A stretch of DNA of 64,000 nt, from the NCBI GenBank assembly GCA_023213395.1, contig CM041465.1, positions 57,481,741-57,545,740 on the forward strand. Direction: 5' to 3'. This document shows, piece by piece, positions 34,824-46,616 of the stretch. The translations under genes were made by a program, and so were the position numbers. Position 1 is the first letter of the stretch; every line of letters starts with the position of its first letter. Below the pieces are notes generated by a model, which saw only the letters and a list, made by a program, of their open reading frames with translations, was not told the origin of the DNA and searched no databases. This DNA comes from Cycas panzhihuaensis (lineage: Eukaryota; Cycadophyta).

Positions 34824-36739
34824 TGGATAACCGCGAGAACATAGGGATGGCAATGCTCAATTACATAGAGATGATGTCCAGGGATGACAAGGAGGTCCTG
34901 CGGAGGTGTGGCCTATTCAAGGCTCTAAAGACACCTCAGTTCACATCAGACCAGAGGTTACTAGTTGACATTGTATCACACTGGGATAGGAGGAGGTATG
35001 TTTTCCACCTACCCCAGGTGGGAGATATGACACTGATGCTGAGAGATATCCAGCAGATACTAGGAGTACCGACGACTGGGAGGCCGGTAACACTGGGAGT
35101 ACTACCTAGCAATGAGGTAGCACATAGGGAGGTAGTAGTATTCTTCACAAGGACAGATAGATGGGAGAGGAGAGGAGTTCCTCTCCAGACTATGGTTATG
35201 TCTAGGATTCCTCGGGTGAGGAAACTTATCACATTGTGCATTCTGTTCTGGGTTTCCTAGAAATAGAACTATAGAGACATCCTTGGGGGATGGATGGATG
35301 TAGTGCGCCACTGTGAGGTTGGCAAGAGGATGGATTGGGCCACCCTAATCGCAGCAAACCTTATCGCACAGCTTGACGCTATCAGGACGACCGGCAGGGG
35401 AGGACTATCATACAACACGTTGTTGCAGTGCTGGTTTTTCGATCATTTCGGAGTAGTGACACCAACGGGGGGACCATACCCCATTGTATAGTGGGCCTCG
35501 ATGGTCCACAGGTGGCAGACCAGGCTAAGGGGGACAGAGGACCAAGCCTATGTTTGGTGCTTAGTGGAGGCTACATCGCTGGACCTCCTCACCATGATGA
35601 ATTACGTAGCAGATCTGTATAGGGCAATGAGGTGGGATAGCGACGACGAGGTAGGCGGAGTAGGGGTGCTCCTAGGTGATGATGACGATGATGGAGATGG
35701 AGGATATGGGGCTGGCCCATCATGACTTGCAGGAAAGGCAGGTCTATCAGGGATAGTAGGAGGAGTAGCGGGGCCATCTGGGACTACCGAAGGAGAGGCA
35801 GGCCCATCAGGGGCTATAGTGGAGAGCAAGGGGCTAATGACGAGGGCCCGTAGGCTATGGATCATGAGGAGATCCAGAGAGGTGACAGCTGAGCTAGTCC
35901 TAGTGAGGAGAGAGGCCCAGGCAGAGGTGGTACCTGAGGAGGAGGTACCATCAGCTGGCGGAGAGCCAGGAGGAGAGGTTATCACACGGGCGGAGGAGCC
36001 AGTGGCCACAGCAGGTGAGACCTAACCATTTCCTCATTGTTTGATAGCCAGATAGATAGTTTGATTTGGTTTTATTTTAGTATGCAGTTGGATATATACT
36101 GATGTATGGTATATTAGATTTGCAGGTACCGTGGAGATCTGGCGGTTAGTAGAGGCCATGGTGAGGGAGATATTCCCTCAGGTGTACACGGAGGGGCAAT
36201 CGCCCATCCAGGCAGAGGATGTACCTAGATTGGAAGGTGCCCATATGGTAGCATTCATCCCGTTGGCGAGGGTGAGAGATATCTCTCAAGTGAGTCCTGT
36301 GGAGTATATAGCGTTTAGGGGACAGATGCAATGAGAGCTGGATGAGACCAGAGGCAAGCGGGACATGCTACGGAGTCACATATAGGCTCTAGAGACTCAG
36401 GGATGTGCAGGTGGAGACACAGAGAGCATGGTCTGACTAATGGTCCTATAGGAGTGTCTTCAAGAGACGGAGGAGAGGTTCCAGAGCATGGAGGAGAGAC
36501 TCTAGGGAGAGAGAAATTGTATCCAGGCCTGATACGATCAGCTGGTAGACCAGGTGGCGTCAAGGTCAAGCAGGAGTAGGACATATACCCACACGATAGA
36601 GACAACCCTGAGACAGCCACGTGACGAGTGGAATGAGGTAGGGAGCTCACGGAGGCTGAGGAGAAGCCTCAGAGGGATGTGGTCCCCAAGAGAGGGATCA
36701 CACAGACCATGAGATGGTGTCCCAAGAGTAGGGCAGTAA
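34824..36739 (+). pseudogene. antisense accessory gene of element D: plant mobile domain protein
   Basis: A single frame runs from the splice-like site at 34823 (first in-frame Met at 34847) to 36014. It continues after a 111-base intron (36015-36125, GT..AG) in matching phase to TAA at 36737-36739, about 600 codons. The N-terminal part carries the plant mobile domain pattern: FHLPQVGDMTLMLRDIQQIL followed by GVPTTGRPV near 35010-35090. A middle part rich in Asp, Gly, Pro and Ser (GPSG repeats near 35750-35815) follows. The C-terminus is charged and helical (ETEERFQSMEERL near 36464), like a coiled coil. Eleven internal stops, six TAG and five TGA, are the only breaks; there is no frameshift. 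The domain occurs in plant nuclear proteins and in transposable elements. Antisense genes are known in Tat-lineage elements such as Grande; the molecular role is not known to me. Confidence 0.82.
36015..36125 (+). other. predicted intron of the antisense gene
   Basis: GCAG/GTGAGA at the donor and ATTTGCAG/GT at the acceptor; 111 bases, T-rich. Splicing joins one base of a codon before to two bases after, giving Gly and keeping the frame open into IWRLVEAMV. Confidence 0.75.
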
Positions 36740-37376
36740 TAGGATAGTACTCATGTATTTAATTTTGGCAAGGGAAAGCACGGGCCTCTAGGGCGTCATA
36801 TATATAGGGTCATATGATTGTACCCCCCCTACAAGGACACTGGCTTCCTATATGTACGATGTGATATATGATTTTGATGTGTATATATATATACGGGGTA
36901 ATTGGCGCCCCATTTTGATATGTGATGATGTGTATATCATGTATGGCAGATGACATGTATGTTTGTTATATATGTTATAGATGCTTTGTTATATGATGCA
37001 CATATTTCCTTCCATTCATGGCTATATATCTAACAAGAGTACAAACGACCACCATGAGTAGAGGTGATAGACACATGTGGGGCTAGAAATAGAGCGGCAT
37101 GCATGCCCATGGAGGAGTATAGCAGGATATGCGAAGAAAATACCAGGTAAGAGAGGAGGAGTAACGATACTCTAGAGTGTCATCCTAGCTGAGGGATGCC
37201 TAAATAGGAAGACGAGAGTCCCCAAAAGGATGTGGGAACACGGGTTCCGTGGGAGGAACCAGAAAGAAATAGAAGAGGCCATCCTAAGTTGTCATTCCAC
37301 CTATGGCTGGGAGAAATGGGAACAACTTAAGATGGTAGTTTAGGCTCATTTCAGAGTGTGGGCGAAGTGACAGCAA
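36740..37376. other. convergent 3' regions of antisense gene and D pol
   Basis: The region holds no coding sequence. The antisense gene ends from the left and integrase ends from the right, so both transcripts would terminate in or beyond this stretch. T-rich and TATATATA stretches near 36880-36990 are present. Confidence 0.5.
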
Positions 37377-38515
37377 GGTCACGAGTAAAACTTCTTAAGG
37401 AATTTTTCATTAATAGCTTTCTCAAATTCAAGCCCTTCCAGGGTGGTAATCCTATAAGCACCATTAACGAGGGTCTCAATAATGACAAAAAGGCCAACCC
37501 ATCGAGGTTTCAATTTGGTCAAACAGTCATGAAGATATTCAAGTTTGAGGATGTGGTCCTTGGGAAACAAAGGATGGGAATGAAGATGTTTATCGTAGGT
37601 CTTTTATGAGCGAGCTTTGGACACTAGGTTAGCCTGATAAGCGGCTAAGCGTCTCTCGTCCAAAGCCTCGAGGTCCAGAAGGCGAGCCTGACGGATCGAC
37701 TCTTCGTCGATAAGACCTCGAAGAGAGACTCGTAGAGAAAGAATCTCTACCTCCAGTGGGAGTACCACCTCAGTACCGTAGACTAGGGAGAACAGGGTCA
37801 TTCTCATGGCGGAACAGATAGAGGTGCGGTACGCCCATAAAGCGGAAGGAAGCTGAAGGTGCCAGTCTCTTTAAGACTAAGCAACAGTTTTCTTTAGGAT
37901 ATTGATGAGAGTCTTATTGAAAGACTCCACTTGGCCATTTGCCTGAGGGTAGTAAGGAGAAGAAGTTTTATGAGAAATCTTGAATTTCTCGCAAAACTCA
38001 TTCATCTCCTTATTACAAAAGGGGGTTCCATTGTTAGTGATTAAGACGTTCGGAATGTTGAAATGGCAAATGATGTGCTGGTAAGCAAATGTAGCTATCG
38101 TTTTACCAGGAGTAGTAATTAAGGGAATGGCCTCTGCCCATTTGGTGAAATATTCTATGGCAGTCGAGATAAACTTATGCTACGATGACGAAGATGGAGA
38201 AATACCCCCGATGAGGTCTAGCCCCCACTGAGCGAAAGGCCATGGAGAAACAATGGGATGAAGGGCCTTGGATGGTACATGGGAGATGATGGCATGTTCC
38301 TCACATCACCGACATCTCAGAGCAAAGCGGTGGGCATCTTTGAAAAGGGACAGCTAGAAATAACCCATGCAAAGAATCCTCTAAGCCATAGACTAGCCTC
38401 CAAAGTGACCCTCACAAATATCATGGTGGCATTCGTGGAGTATTTGGTCAGCTTCGTCGGTAGTGACGCAACAGAGGAGGATCCCATCAAAGGACCTCTT
38501 GTATAATACTTCATC
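37377..38515 (-). pseudogene. element D integrase
   Basis: On the minus strand the zinc-binding part runs from HECHHDICEGHFGG near 38400-38450 to CEEHAIISHVP near 38280. The core has HPIVSPWPFAQWGLDLIGGI near 38195-38255, FTKWAEAIPL near 38125, ITNNGTPFCNKEMNEF near 37995-38045 and SSPYYPQANGQVESFNKT near 37920-37975. The DDE positions read D, N (TNNGT for the family TDNGT) and E, so the second Asp is lost by one G-to-A change. The C-terminal part (RWVGLFVIIETLVNGAYRIT) ends with a stop at 37377-37379. Confidence 0.9.
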
Positions 38516-38769
38516 TATGAGGAAGTATTGCCTGGCAGAAGTCTGGATGTGAGATCTAACTTTACTACTAGCATCGGGGCAGTATTACTATTGTGTGAGA
38601 TACCGCACTATATCACCATACCACTCATTGTCAATGAGTAGATGAGGAGAGATGTCCTGAATCATCAAGATGGACTCATCAGGGAGAGAATCGTTGACAG
38701 GATCATCAAAGGAGTTAGGAATATGGGTGTTCACGAGCTGCTCAACCACTACTATTCCCTTCTTTGATT

Positions 38770-39160
38770 TTTTATTAACGATATGAAGGTCAAATTCTTA
38801 AAGTAGGATAGCCCAACGACCAGCCTTACCTGTCAAATCTGAACAAGTGAGCAAGTATCGCAAGGGATCGGATTGGACGATCACCTTGGTGGTATTACCA
38901 AGCAAGTAGTATCTAAACTTCTTTATCGCATGGACCAAGGAGAGACACTTATTCTCAGTAGGAGAGTAGTTAAGTTCAGCAGCCACGAGAGTACGACTGA
39001 TAAAATAAATAGCTGTCTCGGTTCCTGAGTCATCCTCCTGAGCTAACATAGCGCCCAAGGACTCATCATTCGCCGAGGTATACAGAACAAAGGGTCTATC
39101 GAAGCGAGGGGGCACTAGCATAGGAGCAAAAGCAAGGGCTTCCTTAAGTCCTTCGAAGGC
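38770..39160 (-). pseudogene. element D RNase H (Ty3 type)
   Basis: FVLYTSANDESLGAMLAQED near 39030-39090 opens the domain; the usual catalytic Asp is Ser. It continues with AIYFISRTLVAAELNYSPTE, NKCLSLVHAIKKFRYYLLG near 38900-38960 and VIVQSDPLRYLLT near 38850-38885. No archaeal-type RNase H follows before integrase; only a linker of about 280 bases (FDLHIVNKKSKKGIVVVEQL) is there. Confidence 0.88.
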
Positions 39161-40100
39161 CTTTTAGGTCTTATCAGACCAAACAAAAGGAGCTCCCTTC
39201 TTCAATAGGTTCGTAAGGGGTTTAGCACTCACATCAAAATCTACCAAGAAGCGCCTGAGAAAACCGAGCCTACCTAGAAACGACTTAACATCGTTGGGTT
39301 CTTTGGGCGGCATGTCAAGGATTGCCCTGACCTTATCAGGATCAATCTGGATTCCTTGTTTAGACACAAGAAATCCAAGGAGTTTGCCCGAAGTAACGGC
39401 AAACACACACTTGAGCAGGTTTAGGCTAACATGATACTTGCAGCATCGTGAGAAGATTGCCTGCAAGCCAGAAGGATGATGGGCCTTGACACGTGAAAGG
39501 CCCATCATATCATCCATGAAGACCTCCAATGTGTTATCAATGAGGTTGTGGAAGATGAAGTGCATGGCTCTCGGATAAGTAGCACTTGCATTCTTAAGGC
39601 CAAAGGGCATAGCCTTGTAGGCAAAGGTACCCCATGGTGTAGTGAAGGTCATCTTATGACGGTCTTTAGGAGAAATCTAGATTTGGTTATAACCAGAGAA
39701 GCCATACATTAAGGACATGACTTCAAATCTAGCGGTTCAATCAATGATTTGATCGATGAAGGGGACCAGAAAGTTATCCTTAGGACAAGCATTATTGATG
39801 TCATAGGAGTCAACATATATACGAATGGCCCTATTCTTTTTAGCAACGAGGACAATATTGGAGACCCACTTGGGGTAGTTAATGGAAGTAATGAGCCCAC
39901 TATCCAAGAGCTTCTCAACCTCCATCTTGACGGCAGTTGAGAGCTTTGGGTAAAGGGGACACTACTTCTGGTGCATGGGGCAGGTACCAGGGATGGTGGT
40001 GAGATTATGGGTGACAATGGAGGGGTCAATTCCCTTCATGTCAGCATAATCCTACGCGAAAACATCCTGAAACTCCTAGAACAAAAGGGAGTACTCACTT
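39161..40100 (-). pseudogene. element D reverse transcriptase
   Basis: The minus frame starts with LFQEFQDVFA and DYADMKGIDPSIVTHNL near 40020-40090, the Ty3 lead-in. Then come EVEKLLDSGLITSINYPKW near 39870-39925, NNACPKDNFLVPFIDQIID near 39740-39795, FSGYNQI near 39690, TPWGTFAYKAMPFGLKNASA near 39580-39640 and FMDDMMGLSRV near 39495-39530. FMDD keeps both catalytic aspartates. The thumb region (GKLLGFLVSKQGIQIDPDKV) ends near 39165. Only a few stops break the frame. Confidence 0.92.
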
Positions 40101-40453
40101 ACTTCATCAGGAGAGCATTCCATCCTAACCTTAATGACCTTGTCGGGGGCCAAGACTATGTCTTAGGTTGCCCCCATGCACATGGCATTCCCCTCCTCAA
40201 AGTGGAAAGGGGCAAGGTCAATGGGAGGAGGTGGAATAGGAGATAGGATTAGGTCGGTGAGTGTGGACCCAATCATAAGGATCTTCTAGTGACCAAGCCT
40301 ATGGTGACCAGAAGGCAAGTTGGGCTCGAAGTCTGCTAGGTGCTTGAGTAAGGCTTCATCATCCTCAAAGTAATCCACCCCATGGATGACCTTACTCTAA
40401 GTAGATGAAGTGCTAGAGGAAGTAGAGGTAATGGGACCATGATGGTCATCGGG

Positions 40454-40939
40454 TTACCCATCTTCCTTGTGAGACTCTAAGAGAGAGTCAAAAAGAGGCT
40501 CCTCGGAAGGAGAAAAAGGCAGTTCTTCAAAGCCATCGCCTGCGGGAGGTGATGAAGGGGAAGAACTGATGATGGGCGAGTCGACACGAGCAATGACATG
40601 CGACATGTAGGAGTGGCTAGCCTCACCAAAAGGGGTTCTAGATGGAGATCTAGAATGAGATGGGTGCGACCTACTGGTACGGAGGAAAGAGATGGGGTGG
40701 AGACAATCCTCATCCTTGTCATGCGACTCATCGTCACTAAATGAGGTGAGGTACCTGTAGCTCCCAATGCTAATAGGAGCAAAACATGTGAGACTAGGAA
40801 AAGAAGATGTGGGATCTTCTTCAGATGGATTGGGTATACCAAGGGAGTAAGCTGAGGCATGCATAGAAGGACCTTGGCTTGCCTGATTGACAGGGCGGGT
40901 TTGTTTGGTGAGTGGGAATTCGTGGGGAACAACCCTCAT
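40454..40939 (-). pseudogene. element D Gag-Pol linker, Ser/Pro-rich
   Basis: A 161-codon open segment in the same frame as gag core and RT, rich in Ser, Pro and Asp (SHSRSPSRTPFGEASHSYMS, FSDDESHDKDED). It lies where Tat-type elements have a variable linker and protease. I could not find a protease D-S-G motif here or up to 40100. Confidence 0.55.
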
Positions 40940-41230
40940 TCATCCATCATACACAGGAATGGCCTTGGGGAAGAGAGGTACTTCCGGAGGAGGATTCTCT
41001 AGAAGAGGGTCAGAATAAGTAGAGGAAGAAGCGTCGGCTACTTCTTTGGTGGCTTGAGATCGAGTAAGGGCATAAGAAGGAGTAGCCTCAAGCAACTGGA
41101 TTACCTTCTTCCCCTTATTGCAGGGCTACAAAGGTGACAAGGAGCGACAGTTAGGGGAACGGGAGGAAGAGGACAAATCCCAGATGCCCCTCCCTTTTTC
41201 ACAGTAAGAACGGGAATTTGGCGATCTTCC

Positions 41231-41566
41231 TCAGTTCTGATTATTCTTGGATTGAGTGTTGCGATCACGTTCCCCAGGTTTGGGGAATGGATCCTTATAA
41301 ACTGGTTGGTCTAAACTAGGCCTTGAGGCCCATTTAGAGGAGGAGTCATATCGAGGGGCATCCTTGGGATGCCAAGCCCTGTAACATGAGTCATTGTGGA
41401 AGCACTCCCCATGAATGGAGCACCACTTCTTCTCAAGCGGGGGATCTATCTTCCTCGTTTGAGAGCACTGGGCATTTCCATTCCTGGGGAGGGAAGCTTG
41501 AGTTGCTTGTTGAATTTGTTTGTTGGATGTTGGAGATGAAGGGGCTTGGAGTTTAAGCTCTTTCAT
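41231..41566 (-). pseudogene. element D gag C-terminus with zinc-finger-like motif
   Basis: KKWCSIHGECFHNDSCYR near 41390-41440 has the C-x2-H-x4-H-x3-C spacing that replaces the CCHC knuckle in Tat-like gag proteins. The segment is rich in Gln, Pro and Lys on both sides, suited to RNA binding. It is in the same frame as gag core and RT. Confidence 0.7.
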
Positions 41567-41722
41567 CGTACGTTCAAATGAACGTATGGCAGATGTAAGG
41601 GGGTCTAAAGTCCTCTCAGTTTGATGAGAGGAGGATTTAGAGGATTGTTGGGGTTTAGTATCCTTGGTTGAGGGTGGTGCTTCACGTCATTGTGAGGGCT
41701 TAAGAGGCTTCTTGAGTCCAGC

Positions 41723-42300
41723 CTAGATCTCAACAGCCTTCAATGCTAAGTACTTGGTCACCACAGAGTCACATGTAGTTACCCCCATTTTAAGGACTTC
41801 CACATGTACTTCGAGACGTAGTGCGTTAATGAAAATATCTCTCTTCAGCTCCTCAGGCAATGTGGCCTTAGTGGAGTGAAGCAGGTCATGGAATCGTCGT
41901 ACAAAGTCATAATTCATCTCATCATGACCTTGTTTGAGTGATAAGAGGGATTTTGTTCCGCTCTTAAATGGATGAGCTACATCAAAGTAGTTGATGAATT
42001 CATCCACCAATTACTGGAATGAAAAGATAGAGTGGGTAGGGAGGCGATAAAACCACTTAAGGGCATCGCCCTGCAACGATCATGGAAATAATTTAATTAG
42101 GATATGGTCGTAAGCCTAGTAGTCTATACATGCCATAGAAAAACTACGCACGTGTTCATCTAGATCTTGCGACGAAGTTCTGTCAAATCTAGGAACTTCA
42201 AGAGGATGAGGCAGCAGATTAGTTCTCAATGCCTCAATAGATAAAGGTGTTGATCTATAGTCCATGAAGGGACGTGCCCTTGCCTGGACCATAGGATCAA
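41723..42300 (-). pseudogene. element D gag core
   Basis: The minus frame reads QGDALKWFYRLPTHSIFSF near 42015-42075, then VDEFINYFDVAHPFKSGTKS, LLSLKQGHDEMNYDFVRRFH near 41890-41950 and LPEELKRDIFINALRLEVHV near 41800-41860. This is the retrotransposon gag domain that builds the particle. Stops occur upstream near 42120. The frame is shared with RT, RNase H and integrase by coordinates. Confidence 0.88.
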
Positions 42301-42579
42301 CGAATGATGTAGTAGGTAGTGAGCAAGGAGCAGATGGGGCGGTACACCTATCCCTCCTTGAGGAAATGCCCCTTACTGGAAGGGGGCTTAAGGATAAGTA
42401 CCTTAGAAGGGAGTTGGGTTCCCTTGCGAAGGCATGGCAAAAGGGATTGCGCTAGATGACAGAAAAGGTAGATGTAGAACTGAGTTTTGCCCATATAGGC
42501 CACCTGTAGGTGGGGCAATCCCATATGGGTGTAGCGGATCCACCCCATAAGCTGGGAGGTGGTTCCCTCTACCCTACCC

Positions 42580-43320
42580 CTAAGGTTGAGAAGTATACCC
42601 TGGGGGGATGTAAAAGGAAGAACCAACAGGATGGTTTTGAGGGTGTGTGGGAGTTGGTCCCACAGGACTAATGGCTAAAGGGTTAGTAGGACCGACAGGC
42701 CTACTAGAGAAAGTATGCACCACATTAGGGGACGGTACATTAGTTTGGTTAGGAAAGGGTATGCTAACCTTCAACTGAGGGAAGGACATACTGTGGGAAG
42801 GTCTCGAAGCACTAGGACCTTGGCGAGGGATAGAAGGTGCAACATACGTCCCCACAACTGCAATAGGGAAGGAGCGAGATGAATGTGTAGGCACGAAGGG
42901 ATTGGTTATTGTAGGAGGAGTAGATGAGGATGAAGAAAGCAGGGGAGGAGCAGACGAGGAAGAGGCTCCCCCACAAAAAGCATCTTCAAACCATCTAGGA
43001 CGTGGTTGAAAATGAGCAGCGTGATGGCACTTGTTAAAAGCTTCAACCACATCAGTGGGAGGGGTATCTACATGATCGTAAGAGGTAGACGGGACCTCAA
43101 ATGAAGTAGATCCCTCAGGACGTTCCTCATAAGAATCACCAACTGAATGGTAAATCTCAAGGGGAAAAGATCCTTCCACCATATAGGTAGGAGGATGGGT
43201 GTTAAGCGGGTGATGTTGGTCACCTGGGTAGTAAATAGGATCATCACCCTCTTGGGTGGATCCCAAAATAGAAGAGGGAAACTTGTGGGTTCCCAAGGCT
43301 GAGGTGTGTTTCCCTCCATA
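42580..43320 (-). pseudogene. element D gag N-terminal Pro/Ser-rich extension
   Basis: Open for 238 codons, rich in Pro and Ser (SSSSAPPLLSSSSSTPPTIT, NHPVGSSFYIPPGY). It leads towards gag core but in a different frame, so at least one frameshift lies between about 42300 and 42580. The probable start is ATG near 43319 (MEGNTPQPWEP). Its function is unknown, and such extensions are variable among Tat-like elements. Confidence 0.6.
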
Positions 43321-43560
43321 GTCGAATCAGAATCCAACAAAAGAAGATGACAATACCTGTGATCTTCTAACAATGGAGGTAAGCCACGTAAGCGATGAGA
43401 GAAGCGTCACATACAAGGCTAACCAACACTGTAGGAGAAAGAAAAGGCGATAAAAGGCACACATTGGGGGCTACCCAACGAAGAGAACAAAGTAGGAGAA
43501 AACCACAAAGAGGTAGCGATACCAATAGAAAAGAGCAGAAACTAGCTCCCTTACTGGCAG

Positions 43561-43580
43561 GTCCCCAGTATGGTCGCCAA
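43561..43580 (-). other. element D primer binding site
   Basis: The minus strand reads TTGGCGACCATACTGGGGAC right after the LTR. The TGGCG..GGGGA layout is that of Tat/Athila-type primer binding sites, not the initiator-Met type used by the other elements here. Confidence 0.75.
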
Positions 43581-45116
43581 TGGATACGTATCTATGGGAT
43601 AGCTACCTAATTAAATAGGAATAATAAGGGCAGTCAATGGCACTACAGGGTGCAGACAAGAACCTATGATTAAGGCAAATACCACGCAGGGTGCCCCGTG
43701 TGCCGGAGCGCGAGTTCGGGACCTGCGGATGGTATCCAGCTACCTAAAGGTGGTTCCCCACTTCAATTAAGAAGAGAGGAGGTAGAAGATTAGCCTGGGT
43801 AGACCTAGGAGAAGGATCCTCCCACCCTTGGATAATCGGAGGGGAAAGGAGAGAACCCTTCGAGGGTTTCCCTAGAGCGGAGGGAAACGAGAAGAGGGTA
43901 AGTAGGTGAGCAACCTACGAATGTGATCTTCTCAGTTATCTGACTAGGCGGGAGAAAACCAAGGTAGGATGAAGGGAACGATCAAAAGGGAGGTGTTATG
44001 ATGCATGCAAGTAAACTAAACCAAGCATAACAAGTCGATGAGACAAGGATGGAGTTTGCAAGGTGAAAGGAAAAGGTAAAAAGGGGAAACTTCCTAAGAC
44101 CTTTTCTTATGATAGATATAATGTACGAAATGTGATGAACGAAATATAAATCAAAAGAGAGAGTTGGTTTCCCTTTTCCTTTCAAATGAGCTAATTACTA
44201 CCATGCGAAATCCTTTAAAGAAAAGAAAATAAAGTAGAGTGGGAGTACATACCTGGAATGGAGATGTGGTTAGAGCGGCGACGTTCCCACGAGGTATCCA
44301 AGATCACTCCACAAAACACAGCGAACGAGAGGGGTCATGGCAAGATGAAACATGGGGCTTCCTCAAGATGAAACTAGAGTGCCAAGAAAGGAAAAAAAGA
44401 CAAAATGATAATAGCAAATGAAATGTTGAAGCAAAATACAAATGAAAGCACTTACCCGCAAAAGAGAGAGAAAGGGATGAGTCCTTTGCGTCCCCAGTAT
44501 ACCTGCAAGTGAGTGAGAGTATCCCTTTCTAGAGAAAAGGTGCTAGTAACATAAAATAAAATCCTAACAACATGTGTATATATGTAACAAGCATAAGCCT
44601 CAACGCATATATGTTAGCATTCAATGTTACAATAATAAACTGTAAAGAAAACTATCCAAATAAATGGTGGGTAAGTCGGTAAGCCTCAAAGTGGCCCACC
44701 TCCCACAAGGAGCAACCCTACCCTCCCCTAAGAAGCCACAAGGCAGCAGGGGTATGGCTATACCAAGGGCTAGAAATGGAGGTAATAAGAGTCCAAAGAA
44801 GCTCAAAGAGATCCACAACAAACTGGAGTGCTATGGGAAGCAAATCGAGTTGCTAAGAACGAGGTTGAGCAAGGGACAAGTAGCTGGTGCTTATGTTTAT
44901 TGCCTAGATCAAGAGATAAGCCCTCAAACCAGTGCTACAACAAGTGCCAATGCTAATTTCAGCAGCTAGAAATGGCCTACTAAACCCTTGTTTCACTTTC
45001 AAGAGCAGCACAGAGCAAAAGGGAAGGTTTAGAGGGCAAAAAGCCTCTTAAGGAGCATGGAAGGTGGTGCGGAATCCACCCAGCTCTATCCCAAACCTTA
45101 TGTATCCCTTACGAAG
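43581..45116 (-). repeat. element D 5' LTR, part proximal to gag
   Basis: It aligns with 30036-31577 of the 3' LTR. It is interrupted by element E after TTATGTATCCC. Confidence 0.93.
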
Positions 45117-46409
45117 GTCAAAGCCTAAATGTCTCACATAAGTTAAAATATTGTCTAACCAATATTACGACAATCAAGGATTATAGATATAAATGAAGAT
45201 CTTAAAGATTATTGATATGGCAAGTACAATTAAGTGTCTAAGATATATGATTAATAAAGTGAATATAAAGTTATATCTAATCAATAGGGTGTAACAAAAC
45301 ATTATTACAAATAAAGGTTAGTTAAGATGATACTTTGAATAAATAATATAAGGTTTAATGAGATGTAATATTCATGAGAACTTAACATATATATCTCTTT
45401 CAATTATATATTATAGATCAAGATATACTCTCCACTAATAATGTATTGAAGTGAATATTATAAATTAATTTATAAAATATATATTAACGAATGCAATAAA
45501 GAAATGTTAAATAACTTGGCGGCTATGTAAATGACTTATGTATATTAATGTTTAATAGATATTAGTAATATCTATTAAGAGTAATGTAGGTGGACTGAGA
45601 AGCTAATATTAGAAATGCAAGACATAAAGACGTAATGTAAAGAAGGATGTAGGCAGACTGAGACGCCAATATCAAAATGTAAGACGTAAAGACGTAATGT
45701 AAAGAAGGAAAGATGCAAAACATAAAAACATGAAGACATAAAGATGCAAAACGAAGACGCAAGACAAAGATGCAATGTAAACGCAGGGTTAACGCCAAGA
45801 AGGAAAGACACAAGACGAAGACGAAGATGCAAGAATAGAACTGAAGAAATGTCAATGAAAACAACGAACCTGCCACGCATGCAATACGGGTGAATTAAAG
45901 TGAAAGCACTGAAGGAAATAAAGAGATGACTCGTGGTTGGAGGAACGTTGATGGTATAGCCAGAGAAAAATAGGACCAGTCGTAAAGAGAGAAGCACAGC
46001 GAAAATGGAATGAAGATAGAATAAGCAATGATAATGATGATAACTGAGACGCAGAGGTGGTAGTCACGTGGATGGGCTGAAGTGAATTAGATGTGATTAT
46101 AGAATGTGGACTATTAAAGATGAATGACTAGCGAGACGACGAAGGGCAAAAGTCGATGATCACTTGATTAAATTTCTTAAATTTCACTTGAATTACTCAA
46201 TAGGGTTTTGGTGAGAATCCCTTACGATTTATGACGAGATTGTCATACATAGAGAACATGATATGGTCACTCCTTTACCATCTGACTGATTCAATTCCTC
46301 TAGATCTCTAGCAATGCTTGTTTAATAGCCGTTGTTATTGTTGCACTAGCTAGAATCTCGAATAATTGGTTTTTTCTTCACAGGCCAGAAAGGATGCTCT
46401 GATACCACT
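45117..46409 (-). repeat. second, truncated copy of E leader with primer binding site
   Basis: It aligns closely with 51555-52866. The primer binding site copy is at 46393-46408 (minus GTGGTATCAGAGCATC). The similarity ends at AGGTCAAAG, where D LTR sequence begins on the left. Confidence 0.85.
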
Positions 46410-46616
46410 TGTATCAGACCCAATTTAGAAACTAAGAAAGCTAAGTAAATAGATGTTGAGAGTTTTGAAATAGTACAAATATTATTAATGTAGATTTTAG
46501 ATATATCCTTACAATAGAACAATGGCCATATATATAGGTATATGAGATCCGTTATTTTATCAAGGGACATAACCCTTGTAATGTATCTTTTCAACAAGTA
46601 ACAAAGATTTATAACA
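46410..46616 (-). repeat. element E 3' LTR, 207 bases
   Basis: The minus strand starts TGTTATAAATC and ends TCTGATACA. Length equals that of the copy at 52867-53073. Confidence 0.85.

Noticed and set aside
35589-36009. Minus-strand open frames, Pro/Ser-rich, opposite the antisense gene
   Set aside because: They mirror the Asp/Gly/Pro-rich part of the + strand frame. They have no motif and would overlap a gene with a recognisable domain and intron.
37358-37609. + strand frame of 83 codons opposite D integrase
   Set aside because: The minus strand here encodes the integrase C-terminus with recognisable motifs; the + frame is its shadow.
45562-46067. Leu/Phe/Ser-rich frames in the second E leader, and their copies at 52007-52524
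   Set aside because: They arise from degenerate tandem repeats in untranslated leader. Both copies have them only because the leader itself is duplicated.
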